Of a stretch of 64,000 nt of DNA, positions 37,811-49,090 are shown in pieces. The translations under genes and the position numbers were made by a program. The notes under the pieces are model-generated. The model ran no database searches, had not been told where the DNA came from, and saw nothing but the letters and a program-made list of their open reading frames with translations. Positions within the stretch are counted from its first letter, which is position 1. Every line of letters begins with the position of its first letter. The stretch comes from Klebsiella aerogenes (GTDB lineage: Bacteria > Pseudomonadota > Gammaproteobacteria > Enterobacterales > Enterobacteriaceae): positions 1,426,001 to 1,490,000 of the forward strand of contig CP119076.1 in NCBI GenBank assembly GCA_029027985.1, in the 5' to 3' direction.

Positions 37811-39958
37811 TTAGCTCTGTTGCTGAGAAGACTGGATCGCAGTCAGAGCGATGGTGTAGACGATATCATCTACCAGCGCGCCGCGAGACAGGTCGTTTAC
37901 CGGCTTACGCATACCCTGCAGCATCGGCCCGATGGAGATCAGGTCAGCAGAACGCTGTACGGCTTTGTAAGTGGTGTTACCGGTGTTCAGATCCGGGAAG
38001 ATGAACACGGTCGCGCGGCCAGCAACCGGGGAGTTCGGCGCTTTGGACTTCGCAACATCAGCCATCACCGCGGCATCATACTGCAGCGGGCCGTCGATCA
38101 TCAGGTCAGGACGTTTTTCCTGCGCCAGACGAGTCGCTTCGCGTACTTTTTCTACGTCGCTGCCCGCGCCGGAGGTGCCGGTGGAGTAGGAGAGCATCGC
38201 GACGCGAGGCTCGATACCGAAGGCGATTGCGGAATCGGCAGACTGAATCGCGATTTCAGCCAGCTGTTCTGCTGTCGGATCCGGGTTGATCGCGCAGTCG
38301 CCGTAAACGTAAACCTGTTCCGGCAGCAGCATGAAGAACACGGAAGAAACCAGTGAGCTGCCTGGAGCCGTTTTGATCAGCTGCAGCGGCGGACGGATGG
38401 TGTTGGCGGTGGTGTGAACCGCACCGGATACCAGGCCGTCGACTTCGTCTTGTTCCAACATCAGAGTGCCGAGAACCACGTTGTCTTCCAACTGCTCGCG
38501 CGCAACCGCTTCGGTCATGCCTTTGCTCTTACGCAGTTCGACCAGGCGAGCCACGTAGCTTTCGCGAACCACTTCCGGATCGACGATTTCAATACCCGTG
38601 CCCAGTTCTACGCCCTGAGAGGCGGCTACACGGTTGATTTCTTCCGGGTTGCCTAACAGTACGCAGGTCGCGATACCGCGTTCAGCGCAGATAGCCGCGG
38701 CTTTAACAGTACGCGGCTCGTCGCCTTCCGGCAGAACAACGCGTTTGCCTGCTTTACGCGCCAGCTCGGTCAGCTGGTAACGGAAGGCTGGCGGAGACAG
38801 ACGACGGCTGCGTTCGGAGGTCGCGGTCAGCGATTCGATCCAGTCGGCGTTGATGTAGTTGGCAACGTATTCCTGAACTTTCTCGATGCGCTCGTGATCG
38901 TCAACCGGGACTTCCAGGTTGAAGCTCTGCAGGCTCAGGGAGGTCTGCCAGGTGTTGGTGTTGACCATGAATACCGGCAGGCCGGTTGCGAAGGCGCGTT
39001 CACACAGCTTGTTGATGCGTGCATCCATTTCATAGCCGCCGGTCAGCAGAATAGCGCCGATTTCTACGCCGTTCATGGCTGCCAGGCAGGCAGCGACTAG
39101 CACGTCAGGGCGGTCTGCGGAGGTGACCAGCAGAGAACCCGGACGGAAGTGCTCCAGCATGTGCGGGATGCTGCGCGCGCAGAAAGTGACGGACTTCACG
39201 CGGCGCGTATTGATATCGCCTTCGTTGATCACGGTCGCATTCAGGTGATGCGCCATATCGATCGCGCGAGTGGCGATCAGGTCGAAGCTCCATGGCACTG
39301 CGCCCAGCACCGGCAGCGGGCTGCCGTTCTGCAACTGAGCAGGATCGATTTTCACGACTTTCGCTTTAGAAGAGTCGTCGAAGATTTCGGACAGGTCAGG
39401 GCGGGTACGGCCTTGCTCATCAACCGGAGCGTTCAGCTTGTTGACGATAACGCCGGTGATGCTGGTGTTTTTCGCGCCGCCGAAGCTGTTGCGAGTCAGT
39501 TCGATACGCTCTTTTAGCTGTTCCGGGGTATCGGTACCCTGAGACATCACGAAGACGATTTCCGCATTCAGCGTTTTAGCGATTTCGTAGTTCAGAGACT
39601 GGGCGAACTGATGTTTACGCGTCGGAACCAGGCCTTCAACCAGCACCACTTCAGCATCCTGAGTGTTGGCGTGGTAGTTAGCGATGATCTCTTCCATCAG
39701 CACGTCTTTCTGGTTGCTGGACAGCAGAGATTCAACGTGGCTCATGTTCATCGGTTCAGCGGCAGTCGTCGTTGAGGAGCTGGCGCGAACGATAGTGGTA
39801 GTCTGGTCTGGCGCATCGCCGCCGGAGCGTGGCTGAGAGATAGGTTTAAAGACGCTCAGACGAACGCCTTTACGTTCCATAGCGCGGATAACACCGAGGC
39901 TGACGCTGGTCAGGCCTACGCTGGTTCCGGTAGGGATCAGCATAATAGTACGGGACAC
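37811..39958 (-). CDS. pta: Phosphate acetyltransferase
   Basis: Acetyl-CoA plus phosphate to acetyl phosphate; with AckA it runs acetate overflow. The 715-residue class II enzyme has an N-terminal CobB/BioD-like P-loop domain ([19 protein letters not shown]), a DRTGG domain and a C-terminal catalytic domain ([45 protein letters not shown]). Start is GTG at 39958 (E. coli starts MSRIIMLIPTG). It lies 118 bases after ackA. Confidence 0.96.
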   Translation of the reverse strand: MSRTIMLIPTGTSVGLTSVSLGVIRAMERKGVRLSVFKPISQPRSGGDAPDQTTTIVRASSSTTTAAEPMNMSHVESLLSSNQKDVLMEEIIANYHANTQDAEVVLVEGLVPTRKHQFAQSLNYEIAKTLNAEIVFVMSQGTDTPEQLKERIELTRNSFGGAKNTSITGVIVNKLNAPVDEQGRTRPDLSEIFDDSSKAKVVKIDPAQLQNGSPLPVLGAVPWSFDLIATRAIDMAHHLNATVINEGDINTRRVKSVTFCARSIPHMLEHFRPGSLLVTSADRPDVLVAACLAAMNGVEIGAILLTGGYEMDARINKLCERAFATGLPVFMVNTNTWQTSLSLQSFNLEVPVDDHERIEKVQEYVANYINADWIESLTATSERSRRLSPPAFRYQLTELARKAGKRVVLPEGDEPRTVKAAAICAERGIATCVLLGNPEEINRVAASQGVELGTGIEIVDPEVVRESYVARLVELRKSKGMTEAVAREQLEDNVVLGTLMLEQDEVDGLVSGAVHTTANTIRPPLQLIKTAPGSSLVSSVFFMLLPEQVYVYGDCAINPDPTAEQLAEIAIQSADSAIAFGIEPRVAMLSYSTGTSGAGSDVEKVREATRLAQEKRPDLMIDGPLQYDAAVMADVAKSKAPNSPVAGRATVFIFPDLNTGNTTYKAVQRSADLISIGPMLQGMRKPVNDLSRGALVDDIVYTIALTAIQSSQQQS

Positions 39959-40006
39959 GATATATCCTCTTTCGTTACCGCCAGTTTCAGGCGGGATACA
40001 AAACAG

Positions 40007-40071
40007 CACCGCCAGCTACCCGTCATACTTCAAGTTGTAACTCAAATTATTCCGGGTTATGGCTGGCGGTG
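40007..40071. repeat. Inverted repeat with ERIC-like end in the ackA-pta gap
   Basis: CACCGCCAGC (40007-40016) pairs with GCTGGCGGTG (40062-40071). Inside the left arm begins CTACCCGTCATACTTCAAGT (40016-40035), which matches the terminal part of the ERIC repeat. The rest of ERIC is absent, so this is a remnant or short derivative. It would form a hairpin in ackA-pta mRNA. Confidence 0.6.
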
Positions 40072-40076
40072 TGGAA

Positions 40077-41279
40077 TTAAGCGGTCAGACGGCTCGCGTC
40101 TTGCGCGATGACCAGTTCTTCGTTGGTCGGGATAACCACGGCAGGACGGGTGCCTTCTTTGTTGATGAAACCAGACTTGCCGAAACGGGCAGCCAGGTTA
40201 CGCTCGTGATCCACTTCGAAGCCCAACACGCCCAGTTTACCCAGGGACAGTTCACGAACCATCGCGGCGTTTTCGCCGATACCACCGGTGAAGATAACGG
40301 CGTCCAGACGACCGTCCATCAGCGCGGTGTAGGAACCGATATATTTCGCCAGACGGTGGCAGTAAACGTCCATTGCGCGTTTCGCGTCAGCTTTGTCCGA
40401 GTAGTTGTCTTCAACGTAGCGGCAGTCGCTGGTGACTTCGGTCAGGCCCAGCAGGCCAGACTCTTTGGTCAGCATTTTGTTGATAGCATCAACGCTCATG
40501 CCCAGGGAGTCGTGCAGATGGAAGATGATAGCCGGATCGATATCGCCAGAGCGGGTACCCATCACCAGGCCTTCCAGCGGGGTCAGGCCCATGGAGGTAT
40601 CAACGCATTTGCCGTTACGGATAGCAGAAACGGAACCACCGTTGCCCAGGTGGCAGGTGATGATGTTCAGTTCTTCAACCGGTTTGTTCAGTACTTTGGC
40701 CGCTTCCTGAGTGACGTAGTAGTGGCTGGTGCCGTGCGCGCCGTAGCGACGTACGCCGTGCTCTTTGTACAGGCTGTACGGCAGGGCATACAGGTAGGAT
40801 TCTTCCGGCATGGTCTGATGGAACGCGGTGTCGAACACGGCAACGTTTTTGTCTTTCAGATGCGGGAAGGATTTCAGCGCTTCAGCGATACCGATCAGGT
40901 GTGCCGGGTTGTGCAGCGGTGCGAAGGACGCGGAATCTTTGATGCCCTGAATCACGGAATCGTCGATGACAACGGAACTGGTGTATTTTTCACCGCCGTG
41001 AACGATACGGTGGCCAATTGCGGTCAGCTGTGCTGACAGTTCTGGTTTTTGTGCCAGAATAGTGTTAACGATAAAGTTCAGCGCTTCACTGTGAGCGGCA
41101 CCTGCGCCTAACTCAGCTTCGTGTTTGCCGCCGTCCATTTTCCATTTGATACGTGCTTCAGGAAGATGGAAACATTCGGCTAAACCGGACAGATATTCGT
41201 CACCGTTAATGGCATCCAGGATAGCAAATTTCAGAGAAGAGCTACCGCAGTTCAGAACCAGTACTAACTTACTCGACAT
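40077..41279 (-). CDS. ackA: Acetate kinase
   Basis: Acetyl phosphate plus ADP to acetate plus ATP. The 400-residue ASKHA-fold enzyme has [12 protein letters not shown] at the N-terminus, [20 protein letters not shown], and [13 protein letters not shown] near the C-terminus. It is the same length as E. coli AckA. First gene of ackA-pta and divergent from yfbV. Confidence 0.98.
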   Translation of the reverse strand: MSSKLVLVLNCGSSSLKFAILDAINGDEYLSGLAECFHLPEARIKWKMDGGKHEAELGAGAAHSEALNFIVNTILAQKPELSAQLTAIGHRIVHGGEKYTSSVVIDDSVIQGIKDSASFAPLHNPAHLIGIAEALKSFPHLKDKNVAVFDTAFHQTMPEESYLYALPYSLYKEHGVRRYGAHGTSHYYVTQEAAKVLNKPVEELNIITCHLGNGGSVSAIRNGKCVDTSMGLTPLEGLVMGTRSGDIDPAIIFHLHDSLGMSVDAINKMLTKESGLLGLTEVTSDCRYVEDNYSDKADAKRAMDVYCHRLAKYIGSYTALMDGRLDAVIFTGGIGENAAMVRELSLGKLGVLGFEVDHERNLAARFGKSGFINKEGTRPAVVIPTNEELVIAQDASRLTA

Positions 41280-41617
41280 GGAAGTACCTTTTATGATACG
41301 TGGCTAAAAAAACATCAGTGTGTCACAAAGCGTAGCGCAGGATGACATCGATATTTATGATTAACATCATGCCTTGTTCTGTTTTCTGGCACGATGAGGG
41401 AAGTACATATGATTTTATGTCATTTTGCATAATTTTCCGCCAGCAGCAGAATATGCGATAATTTGACTAACCTGGTAAAAGGGTCTAACCGCCCTTTCAG
41501 GTGGGCACAGGATACCTGATTGCCGCATTCATTGCCAAAATCTTTTGAACGTTGTCATGCGCAGTTGGTGTTTTGCACGAAAATTTTAAGTTTTATATGT
41601 AAAGTTGAGGTATAGCC
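41280..41617. other. Divergent ackA-yfbV regulatory region
   Basis: 338 bases without a gene. On the plus strand, TGCGATAAT (41454-41462) is an extended -10 with a poor -35 and could serve yfbV; the leader would be about 150 bases. Small inverted pairs (CAGGTGGGCACAGGATACCTG near 41499-41519) lie in that leader. I could not fix an ackA promoter. Confidence 0.35.
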
Positions 41618-42073
41618 ATGTCGACCCCTGAGAATCGCCCCGTTAGCTTCTTTAGCTTGTTTCGCCGCGGGCAGCACTATGCGAAGACCTGGCCTCTGGA
41701 TAAACGTCTGGCGCCGGTGTTTATCGAAAACCGCATTATTCGCGCTACCCGCTACGCGATTCGTATCATGCCGCCAGTGGCTATCTTCACCTTGTGCTGG
41801 CAGATTGCCCTTGGCGGTCAACTGGGTCCAGCCGTTGCGACCGCGCTGTTTGCCCTGAGTCTGCCTATGCAGGGGCTATGGTGGTTGGGCAAACGTTCTG
41901 TTACTCCGCTGCCGCCCTCGGTACTGAACTGGTTTTATGAAGTGCGCGGTAAATTACAAGAGGCGGGGCAAGCGTTAGCGCCGGTCGACGGCAAGCCGGA
42001 TTACCAGGCTTTAGCTGACACGCTTAAGCGCGCCTTCAAACAACTGGATAAAACTTTCCTTGATGATTTGTAA
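41618..42073 (+). CDS. yfbV: UPF0208 membrane protein YfbV
   Basis: A 151-residue protein with two transmembrane segments (about 45-65 and 70-90). It matches E. coli YfbV, which keeps the MatP-organised Ter macrodomain from spreading. ATG at 41618. It is followed by a strong terminator. Confidence 0.93.
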   Translation: MSTPENRPVSFFSLFRRGQHYAKTWPLDKRLAPVFIENRIIRATRYAIRIMPPVAIFTLCWQIALGGQLGPAVATALFALSLPMQGLWWLGKRSVTPLPPSVLNWFYEVRGKLQEAGQALAPVDGKPDYQALADTLKRAFKQLDKTFLDDL

Positions 42074-42095
42074 TTTCATACGGAAAACGCATATA

Positions 42096-42129
42096 AAAGA
42101 AGGCGCATGATTTATGCGCCTTCTTTATT
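42096..42129 (+). terminator. Terminator between yfbV and yfbU
   Basis: A perfect 13-base stem: AAAGAAGGCGCAT (42096-42108), loop GATTT, ATGCGCCTTCTTT (42114-42126), then ATTT. Confidence 0.85.
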
Positions 42130-42140
42130 TCACGCCGTAA

Positions 42141-42653
<513 letters not shown>

Positions 42654-42664
42654 TGGAGGTGCCC

Positions 42665-43324
42665 GTGCAGTGTAAAGGTTTCCTGTTCGATCTAGACGGG
42701 ACGCTGGTGGATTCTTTGCCGGTGGTGGAACGCTCATGGTGCAAGTGGGGCGATCGTTTCGCCATTCCACACGATGAAATTCTCGGTTTTATTCACGGCA
42801 AGCAGGCCATTACCTCTATTCGCCATTTTATGCCGGGGCGCAGCGAGGAGGATATTCAGGCCGAGTTCCGCTTTCTTGAGCAGATTGAAGCCACTGATAT
42901 CGAAGGTATTGTCGCACTGCCGGGCGCGTTAGTCTTGCTGAATACACTTAATGAAGCCGGGATCCCTTGGGCTATCGTGACTTCCGGTTCGGTTCCCGTC
43001 GCTCACGCGCGCCACCGCGCGGCGGGCTTGCCGATGCCGGAAGTGTTCGTGACCGCCGAGCAGGTTAAGCATGGCAAACCGGCGCCGGATGCGTACCTGC
43101 TGGGCGCTGAACTTCTGGGATTACCGGCGAACCAATGCGCGGTAGTCGAAGATGCACCTGCGGGGCTGCTTTCCGGGCTGGCCGCCGGCTGCCGAACGAT
43201 TGCCGTTAACGTTCCTGCTGATGCGCCGCGCCTCGATGAAGCGGACTTGATCCTGGCGACTCTGGAAAACCTGGTCGTTGAGCGACGGGCAGAGGGGCTG
43301 GTTAAGGTAAGCCTTAAAGCATGA
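42665..43324 (+). CDS. yfbT: HAD-family sugar phosphatase YfbT
   Basis: A 219-residue haloacid-dehalogenase phosphatase. HAD motif I FLFDLDGTLVDS, motif II IVTSGS, motif III/IV around KHGKPAPDAYLLG and VVEDAPAGLLSGLAAG. E. coli YfbT (HxpA) acts on sugar phosphates. I chose the GTG at 42665 (MQCKGFLFD), 5 bases after GGAGG and aligned with E. coli MRCKGFLFD; an ATG at 42653, overlapping the yfbU stop, is the alternative. Confidence 0.9.
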   Translation: MQCKGFLFDLDGTLVDSLPVVERSWCKWGDRFAIPHDEILGFIHGKQAITSIRHFMPGRSEEDIQAEFRFLEQIEATDIEGIVALPGALVLLNTLNEAGIPWAIVTSGSVPVAHARHRAAGLPMPEVFVTAEQVKHGKPAPDAYLLGAELLGLPANQCAVVEDAPAGLLSGLAAGCRTIAVNVPADAPRLDEADLILATLENLVVERRAEGLVKVSLKA

Positions 43325-43335
43325 TCTCATGACTT

Positions 43336-43360
43336 AGCCCCGCGTTGTCGGGGCTTTTTT
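43336..43360 (+). terminator. Terminator of yfbT
   Basis: AGCCCC (43336-43341) pairs with GGGGCT (43350-43355), followed by T residues. Confidence 0.88.
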
Positions 43361-43400
43361 GTGCCACAATTTCGTCTCCCTCGTCAGACAAGGATAAGTT

Positions 43401-45233
43401 GTGAACGGTGAATTGATTTGGGTGTTATCGCTACTGGCGATTGCCGTGGTGTTGTTTGCTACCGGTAAAGTGCGCATGGATGCCATCGCGCTGATGGTGA
43501 TTGTCGCGTTTGTGCTCAGCGATACGCTCACCCTCAGTGAGGCCTTCTCCGGTTTTAGCGATCCTAACGTGATCCTGATCGCTGCGTTGTTTATTATCGG
43601 CGACGGTCTGGTGCGTACAGGCGTCGCGACCAAAATGGGCTCCTGGCTGGTCAAGGCGGCGGGTAATAGCGAAACTAAAATGCTGGTGTACCTGATGCTC
43701 ACCGTCGCCGGGTTGGGGGCGTTTATGAGTTCAACCGGCGTAGTGGCGATTTTTATCCCGGTGGTCCTGAGCGTCTCGCTACGCATGAATACCTCGCCGT
43801 CGCGTCTGATGATGCCGTTGAGTTTCGCCGGGCTGATTAGCGGCATGATGACGCTGGTGGCGACGCCGCCAAACCTGGTGGTCAACAGTGAACTGCTGCG
43901 CGAAGGGCTGCACGGATTTAGCTTTTTCAGCGTGACCCCAATTGGTCTGGTGGTGTTGGTATTAGGTATCGTCTATATGCTGGCGATGCGTTTTATGCTC
44001 AAGGGCGAAGATGACAATGCCGCTCGCGATGGGCGTAAGAAAAGCACTTTTCGCGATTTAATCAAAGAATATCAACTTACCGGTAGGGCACGCCGCCTGG
44101 CGATCCGTCCGGGCTCGCCGATGATCGGCCAGCGCCTTGATGACTTAAAACTGCGTGAGCGGTACTGCGCCAACGTGATCGGTGTTGAGCGCTGGCGGCG
44201 TTTTCGCCGAGTGATCGTTAACGTCAATGGGGTTTCTGAGTTCCGCGCCCGAGACGTGCTGCTGATTGATATGTCGGCCTCCGACGTCGATTTACGCCAG
44301 TTTTGCGGTGAACAGATGCTCGAGCCGATGGTGCTGCGCGGCGAATACTTTTCCGATCAGGCGCTGGACGTCGGCATGGCCGAGGTATCGTTAATCCCCG
44401 ATTCCGAGCTGATTGGCAAGACGGTGCGCGAGATGGCCTTTCGTACCCGCTTTGGCCTGAATATCGTCGGCCTGAAGCGCGATGGCAAAGCGCTTGATGG
44501 CGCAGTGGTCGATGAACAGCTGCAGTTAGGCGATATCATGCTGGTGGTTGGCAACTGGCGGCAGATCGCCATGCTGGCGAAGCGCGGTCGCGATTTTGTG
44601 GTGCTGAATATGCCGGTTGAGGTTAACGACGCTTCGCCCGCCCACAGCCAGGCGCCACACGCGATATTCTGTCTGGTATTGATGGTGGCGCTGATGCTTA
44701 CCGATGAAATCCCTAACCCGATCGCCGCGATTATCGCCTGTCTGTTGATGGGCAAATTCCGCTGTATTAACGCCGAAAGCGCCTACAAGGCAATACACTG
44801 GCCGAGCATTATTTTGATTGTCGGTATGATGCCGTTCGCTCTGGCGCTGCAGAAAACCGGCGGCGTAGACCTGGTGGTACAAGGGTTGATGGACGTGGCG
44901 GGGAGCAGAGGGCCGTACCTGATGCTGGGCTGTCTGTTCGTGATGTGTGCGGCAATTGGTTTGTTTATCTCAAATACCGCGACGGCGGTGTTGATGGCGC
45001 CGATCGCCCTGGCGGCGGCCAAATCGATGGGCGTGTCGCCTTATCCGTTTGCGATGGTGGTGGCGATGGCAGCCTCGGCGGCATTCATGACCCCGGTCTC
45101 TTCGCCAGTCAATACGCTGGTGCTTGGGCCGGGCAAGTACTCATTCAGCGACTTTGTCAAAATCGGCGTCCCCTTTACCGTATTGGTCATGGTGGTCTGT
45201 GTACTGCTGATCCCAGTGCTATTCCCGTTTTAA
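43401..45233 (+). CDS. yfbS: SLC13-type transporter with RCK-C domains YfbS
   Basis: A 610-residue inner-membrane protein of the divalent-anion/Na+ symporter group. Two membrane halves flank two cytoplasmic TrkA-C (RCK-C) domains (about 225-300 and 325-395). Family signatures: [16 protein letters not shown] with [13 protein letters not shown], and [19 protein letters not shown]. Substrate not established. GTG start at 43401, as suggested by the E. coli N-terminus. Confidence 0.92.
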   Translation: MNGELIWVLSLLAIAVVLFATGKVRMDAIALMVIVAFVLSDTLTLSEAFSGFSDPNVILIAALFIIGDGLVRTGVATKMGSWLVKAAGNSETKMLVYLMLTVAGLGAFMSSTGVVAIFIPVVLSVSLRMNTSPSRLMMPLSFAGLISGMMTLVATPPNLVVNSELLREGLHGFSFFSVTPIGLVVLVLGIVYMLAMRFMLKGEDDNAARDGRKKSTFRDLIKEYQLTGRARRLAIRPGSPMIGQRLDDLKLRERYCANVIGVERWRRFRRVIVNVNGVSEFRARDVLLIDMSASDVDLRQFCGEQMLEPMVLRGEYFSDQALDVGMAEVSLIPDSELIGKTVREMAFRTRFGLNIVGLKRDGKALDGAVVDEQLQLGDIMLVVGNWRQIAMLAKRGRDFVVLNMPVEVNDASPAHSQAPHAIFCLVLMVALMLTDEIPNPIAAIIACLLMGKFRCINAESAYKAIHWPSIILIVGMMPFALALQKTGGVDLVVQGLMDVAGSRGPYLMLGCLFVMCAAIGLFISNTATAVLMAPIALAAAKSMGVSPYPFAMVVAMAASAAFMTPVSSPVNTLVLGPGKYSFSDFVKIGVPFTVLVMVVCVLLIPVLFPF

Positions 45234-45241
45234 CGTAATGC

Positions 45242-45273
45242 AGGCCGGGTAAGGTAGAGTCACCGCCCGGCCT
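45242..45273. repeat. REP-like palindrome between yfbS and yfbR
   Basis: AGGCCGGG (45242-45249) pairs with CCCGGCCT (45266-45273), in a convergent gap; the sequence GCCGGGTAAGG is of the REP type. Confidence 0.7.
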
Positions 45274-45278
45274 GACGC

Positions 45279-45878
45279 TTATAGCGGCGAATCCTGGCTA
45301 ATTTCATCCAGCGACAGTTGGAAGCTCGGGACGAATACCTGCATGAAATAGTCCATCTCGGCGCTGCGGCGTGACTCCAGCGTCTTTTCCAGCCGTCCTT
45401 TCGCCAGCCGGAATTCATTGTTACCGGCGGAGAGTTCTTCCAGACATTTCAAATAGGCGCAAAGGGCATCGGCTTGCTTCACAATCGATCGTTCTTCTTC
45501 GCTGTAATGATGCTCATCGATCAGCGGCGCGAAGATATCGCGCAGCTCAGCGGGAACCATATCTACCAGCTTTTGCTGGGCGATTTTCTCAATCGCCTTA
45601 TATTCCTGGGCAATCTGCGAATTGAAGTATTTCACCGGAGTCGGCAGATCGCCGGTTAATACCTCGGAGGCATCGTGATACATCGCCAGTAGGGCGATGC
45701 GTTCGGCGTTGACCTTGCCGCCAAACTTGCGGTTCTTAATCGCCGCCAGCGCGTGGGCGACCATTGCCACCTGTAAGCTGTGCTCGGAGACGTTTTCGGT
45801 GCGCACGTTGCGCATCAATGGCCAGCGGTTAATCAGTTTCAGGCGGGAGAGGTGGGCAAAGAAATGACTCTGACTCAT
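45279..45878 (-). CDS. yfbR: 5'-deoxynucleotidase YfbR
   Basis: Dephosphorylates deoxyribonucleoside 5'-monophosphates. A 199-residue HD-domain protein with [12 protein letters not shown] (first metal His) and [16 protein letters not shown] (HD pair). Start at 45878 ([19 protein letters not shown]) matches E. coli; a frame extending to 45941 is rejected. Confidence 0.95.
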   Translation of the reverse strand: MSQSHFFAHLSRLKLINRWPLMRNVRTENVSEHSLQVAMVAHALAAIKNRKFGGKVNAERIALLAMYHDASEVLTGDLPTPVKYFNSQIAQEYKAIEKIAQQKLVDMVPAELRDIFAPLIDEHHYSEEERSIVKQADALCAYLKCLEELSAGNNEFRLAKGRLEKTLESRRSAEMDYFMQVFVPSFQLSLDEISQDSPL

Positions 45879-45926
45879 AGGAACCCTTAAGCAGTGACAA
45901 CATCGGGTTCCATTGTGCGCAGGGAT

Positions 45927-45953
45927 CGCCGCCGGATGCAAATACCGGCGGCG
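45927..45953. repeat. GC-rich hairpin between alaA and yfbR
   Basis: CGCCGCCGG (45927-45935) and CCGGCGGCG (45945-45953) form a perfect 9-base stem. It lies just after the alaA stop on the minus strand and may stabilise alaA mRNA or lower read-through into yfbR. Confidence 0.6.
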
Positions 45954-45959
45954 GCGCGA

Positions 45960-47177
45960 TTAAAGCTGACGATAGCCGGAGAGGAAGCGGCCGAAGCGGG
46001 AAATTGCCATCTCCAGATCATCTTCACGCGGCAGGGTGACGATACGTACGTGATCCGGCCATGGCCAGTTGAACGCAGTACCCTGAACCAGCAGCACTTT
46101 CTCCTGCAGTAGGAAATCGAGCACCATTTTCTGGTCGTCGTGAATATTAAAGCGTTTAGCGTCGATTTTCGGGAACATATACAGCGCGCCTTTCGGCTTC
46201 ATGCAGGAAACGCCCGGGATTTCGTTGATTAACTCCCAGGCGCGGTTGCGTTGCTCGTACAAACGCCCGCCGGGAACGATAAATTCGCTAATGCTCTGGT
46301 AGCCGCCAAGGGCCGTCTGGATAGCATGCTGCGCTGGAACGTTGGCGCACAGGCGCATCGAAGCTAGCATTTCCAGTCCTTCGATATAGCCCTTAGCGTG
46401 CTTTTTCGGCCCGTTCAACACCATCCAGCCCTGGCGGAAACCGGCGACGCGGTAGGTCTTCGACAGGCCGTTAAAGGTCACCGTCAACATATCCGGCGCC
46501 AGTGCGGCAATGGAGTGGTGCTCGGCGTCGTCGTAGAGGATCTTGTCGTAGATCTCGTCGGCGAAAATAATCAGGTTGTGCTGGCGGGCGATCTCAACGA
46601 TCTCCTGCAGCAGTTCTTTGGAATAGACCGCACCCGTCGGGTTGTTCGGGTTAATGATGACGATCCCACGGGTTCGTGGGGTAATTTTAGCGCGAATATC
46701 GTCGAGATCCGGGAACCAGTCGGAGGATTCATCGCACAGATAGTGTACCGCTTTCCCGCTGGAAAGAGAGACCGCAGCGGTCCACAGCGGATAATCCGGC
46801 GCCGGTACCAGCATTTCGTCGCCGCTGTTGAGCAGTGCCTGCATGGCCTGGACGATCAGTTCGGATACGCCGTTACCGATATAAATGTCTTCCACGGTAA
46901 CATCGCGCATCCCGCGTGCCTGGTAGTGCTGCATAATCGCTTTACGCGCGGAATAGAGACCTTTTGAGTCGCAGTAGCCCTGAGCGGTTGGCAGATTGCG
47001 GATAACGTCGACGAGGATTTCGTCAGGCGCATCAAAGCCGAACGGCGCCGGGTTGCCGATATTCAGCTTCAGGACTTTATTACCTTCTTCTTCAAGGCGT
47101 TTCGCCTCTTTCAGAACCGGACCGCGGATGTCGTAACAGACGTTTTCTAACTTGCTGGATTTTTCGATGGGGGACAT
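45960..47177 (-). CDS. alaA: Glutamate-pyruvate aminotransferase AlaA
   Basis: Main alanine-synthesising transaminase in E. coli (formerly YfbQ). A 405-residue class I/II PLP aminotransferase: NPNNPTGAVYS, DEIYDKILYD, and the PLP lysine in NGLSKTYRVAGFRQGW. It matches E. coli throughout. It is divergent from lrhA across a long AT-rich gap. Confidence 0.96.
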   Translation of the reverse strand: MSPIEKSSKLENVCYDIRGPVLKEAKRLEEEGNKVLKLNIGNPAPFGFDAPDEILVDVIRNLPTAQGYCDSKGLYSARKAIMQHYQARGMRDVTVEDIYIGNGVSELIVQAMQALLNSGDEMLVPAPDYPLWTAAVSLSSGKAVHYLCDESSDWFPDLDDIRAKITPRTRGIVIINPNNPTGAVYSKELLQEIVEIARQHNLIIFADEIYDKILYDDAEHHSIAALAPDMLTVTFNGLSKTYRVAGFRQGWMVLNGPKKHAKGYIEGLEMLASMRLCANVPAQHAIQTALGGYQSISEFIVPGGRLYEQRNRAWELINEIPGVSCMKPKGALYMFPKIDAKRFNIHDDQKMVLDFLLQEKVLLVQGTAFNWPWPDHVRIVTLPREDDLEMAISRFGRFLSGYRQL

Positions 47178-48065
47178 GAACCTTTGACCTTTTAGCTGTT
47201 ATCGCCACTCCCTGCCGTGGAAGTCAGCATGGAACAATGTACTCCGCATCCCCGCTGTTTTGAAGGGTTAACAGAAGAAGATTTTGCCAATACCATTTTT
47301 TTAGAGTAATCAATTTGGCTGTGGAATGACGTTATTATTTATATAATATGCCTGATATTGGTTTTCATTTGGTCTTATGTTGCGTGTACTGCGTCATTGT
47401 ATGGACGTTTATCTGGTTTGTTGCTGAAGGAAAAAGCGTTGTGCTTGTTTTTTAACCTGCAAAAGACACTATGCTAGTGGAAAGAAGCAGGCAGGACTAA
47501 CTGTAGCAACTATGTTAATTATTTTTAATAAAATCTGCCAATTAATGAATTAGGTATATTCTATTGCAAGGAATATTCCTGGTTTTGTTAATTTAATTAA
47601 AGTGCTGCAAAATTGTTTAAAATTACCTTAGATAATACTGATTAGCGCTTATAAATATTGTGGTTTTCGGTTAGGATAAGTAGGTTAATATCGACGTGTA
47701 AACCTCTGTTTAACGGCGTGATTTTTATTAATATATTGTTATTGCAGGCTTTTTTGTTTGTCTTTCAGCAAGCAATGGTACGCGTGTCGGGCTTCCGGGC
47801 GTAAGTATTATTGTTATTGCAGACTTTGTTTGAGATTCATCACATAACGTAAGTCGCAGTAATTAAAAATGCGTAGAACTACGAACAAAATATTACTCAA
47901 ATTTTTCGCTCATTTGACGCGAACGAGTGCTTTCACATGCAATGACGTTCCTCCAGTTGCCATCTGTGGCATTTGCCCGGACGGCACTAGGCTCATGGAA
48001 TAGCCGGAAACCTGGATACAGCATCAACAAGGCAGGTCAGCATCAGCGCCTGTAAGTGAAGAAAT
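47178..48065. other. Long AT-rich intergenic region alaA-lrhA
   Basis: 888 bases without a convincing gene, much richer in A+T than the flanks. A perfect -10 hexamer TATAAT lies at 47342-47347 on the plus strand, with no good -35 at 17 bases. An imperfect direct repeat occurs at 47734-47760 and 47809-47832 (both contain TATTGTTATTGCAG). The layout suits a long lrhA leader and silencing by H-NS, but neither is proven by sequence. Confidence 0.5.
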
Positions 48066-48992
48066 ATGATAAATGCAAATCGTCCGATACTAAATCTCGA
48101 TCTCGATCTGCTGCGAACCTTCGTCGCCGTCGCTGATCTGAGTACCTTTGCCGCCGCTGCTGCCGCGGTGTGTCGCACACAGTCGGCCGTCAGCCAGCAG
48201 ATGCAGCGTCTGGAACAACTGGTTGGCAAAGAGCTTTTTGCCCGTCATGGGCGCAATAAATTACTGACCGAGCAGGGGATCCAACTGCTCAGCTATGCGC
48301 GGAAAATTCTGCGCTTTAATGATGAAGCCTGTATGTCGCTGATGTTTGGCAGCCTGCAGGGGACGCTGACGATTGGCGCTGCGGATGAAACGGCTGATAC
48401 CATTCTGCCGTATCTGCTCAACCGCATCGGCAGCTTTTATCCTAAGCTGACGTTGGAAATTAAGGTCCTGAATTACATCGATATCGTTGAGAAGTTGAGC
48501 AACGGCGAGATCGATCTGGCGTTAACCACGCATCAGACAGGTGAATTTGACGTGCTGACGCTGCGTACCTCTCCGACGCTGTGGTACTGCGCGGCAGATT
48601 ACGTGCTGGCGCAGGGGGAATCCATCCCGCTGGTGTTGCTGGAAGCGTCCGGGCCGTTCCGCGAAGATATTATTTCAGCGCTGAATACCGCTCAAGTTCC
48701 GTGGCATTTAGCCCATGCAGCGAGCTCGCTAGCCGGGGTGAAGGCTGCGGTGAAAGCCGGGCTTGGCGTCACCGCGCGTCCGGTGGAAATGATGAGTCCG
48801 GAACTACGCGTGCCGGGCAAGAGCGATGGTCTGCCGGGGTTACCAGACACCCATTATGTATTGAGCTGCAACCCGCGGCGTGAAAATGAACTGGCGCAGG
48901 CGATTTTCCAGTCGCTGAGTCAGGACCATAACCCGTGGAACACGGAATCGCTATTTACCCCTGAAGGGGGAGACAATTCCCTCATCTCATAA
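48066..48992 (+). CDS. lrhA: LysR-type transcriptional regulator LrhA
   Basis: LysR-family regulator; in E. coli it represses flhDC, fimbriae and RpoS translation. The 308-residue protein has the N-terminal winged HTH ([35 protein letters not shown]). The HTH is nearly identical to E. coli, while the effector domain and C-terminus differ clearly (E. coli 312 residues). ATG at 48066. Confidence 0.92.
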   Translation: MINANRPILNLDLDLLRTFVAVADLSTFAAAAAAVCRTQSAVSQQMQRLEQLVGKELFARHGRNKLLTEQGIQLLSYARKILRFNDEACMSLMFGSLQGTLTIGAADETADTILPYLLNRIGSFYPKLTLEIKVLNYIDIVEKLSNGEIDLALTTHQTGEFDVLTLRTSPTLWYCAADYVLAQGESIPLVLLEASGPFREDIISALNTAQVPWHLAHAASSLAGVKAAVKAGLGVTARPVEMMSPELRVPGKSDGLPGLPDTHYVLSCNPRRENELAQAIFQSLSQDHNPWNTESLFTPEGGDNSLIS

Positions 48993-49044
48993 GGGCAAAT
49001 TATCCTATCCCGGTCACAAAAAACCGGTAACAAAATGTAAGTGT

Positions 49045-49090
49045 AAAAAAGAGCCGCCGATCGCCAAAATGAGGTCAGTGGCTCTTTTTC
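49045..49090 (+). terminator. Terminator of lrhA
   Basis: An A run and GAGCC (49051-49055) pair with GGCTC (49080-49084) and the T run after it (TTTTTC). The loop is long (24 bases) but the A/T extensions strengthen it. Confidence 0.7.

Noticed and set aside
40059-41036. Plus-strand open frame of 325 codons over ackA
   Set aside because: Antisense to ackA; no ribosome-binding site and no recognisable domain.
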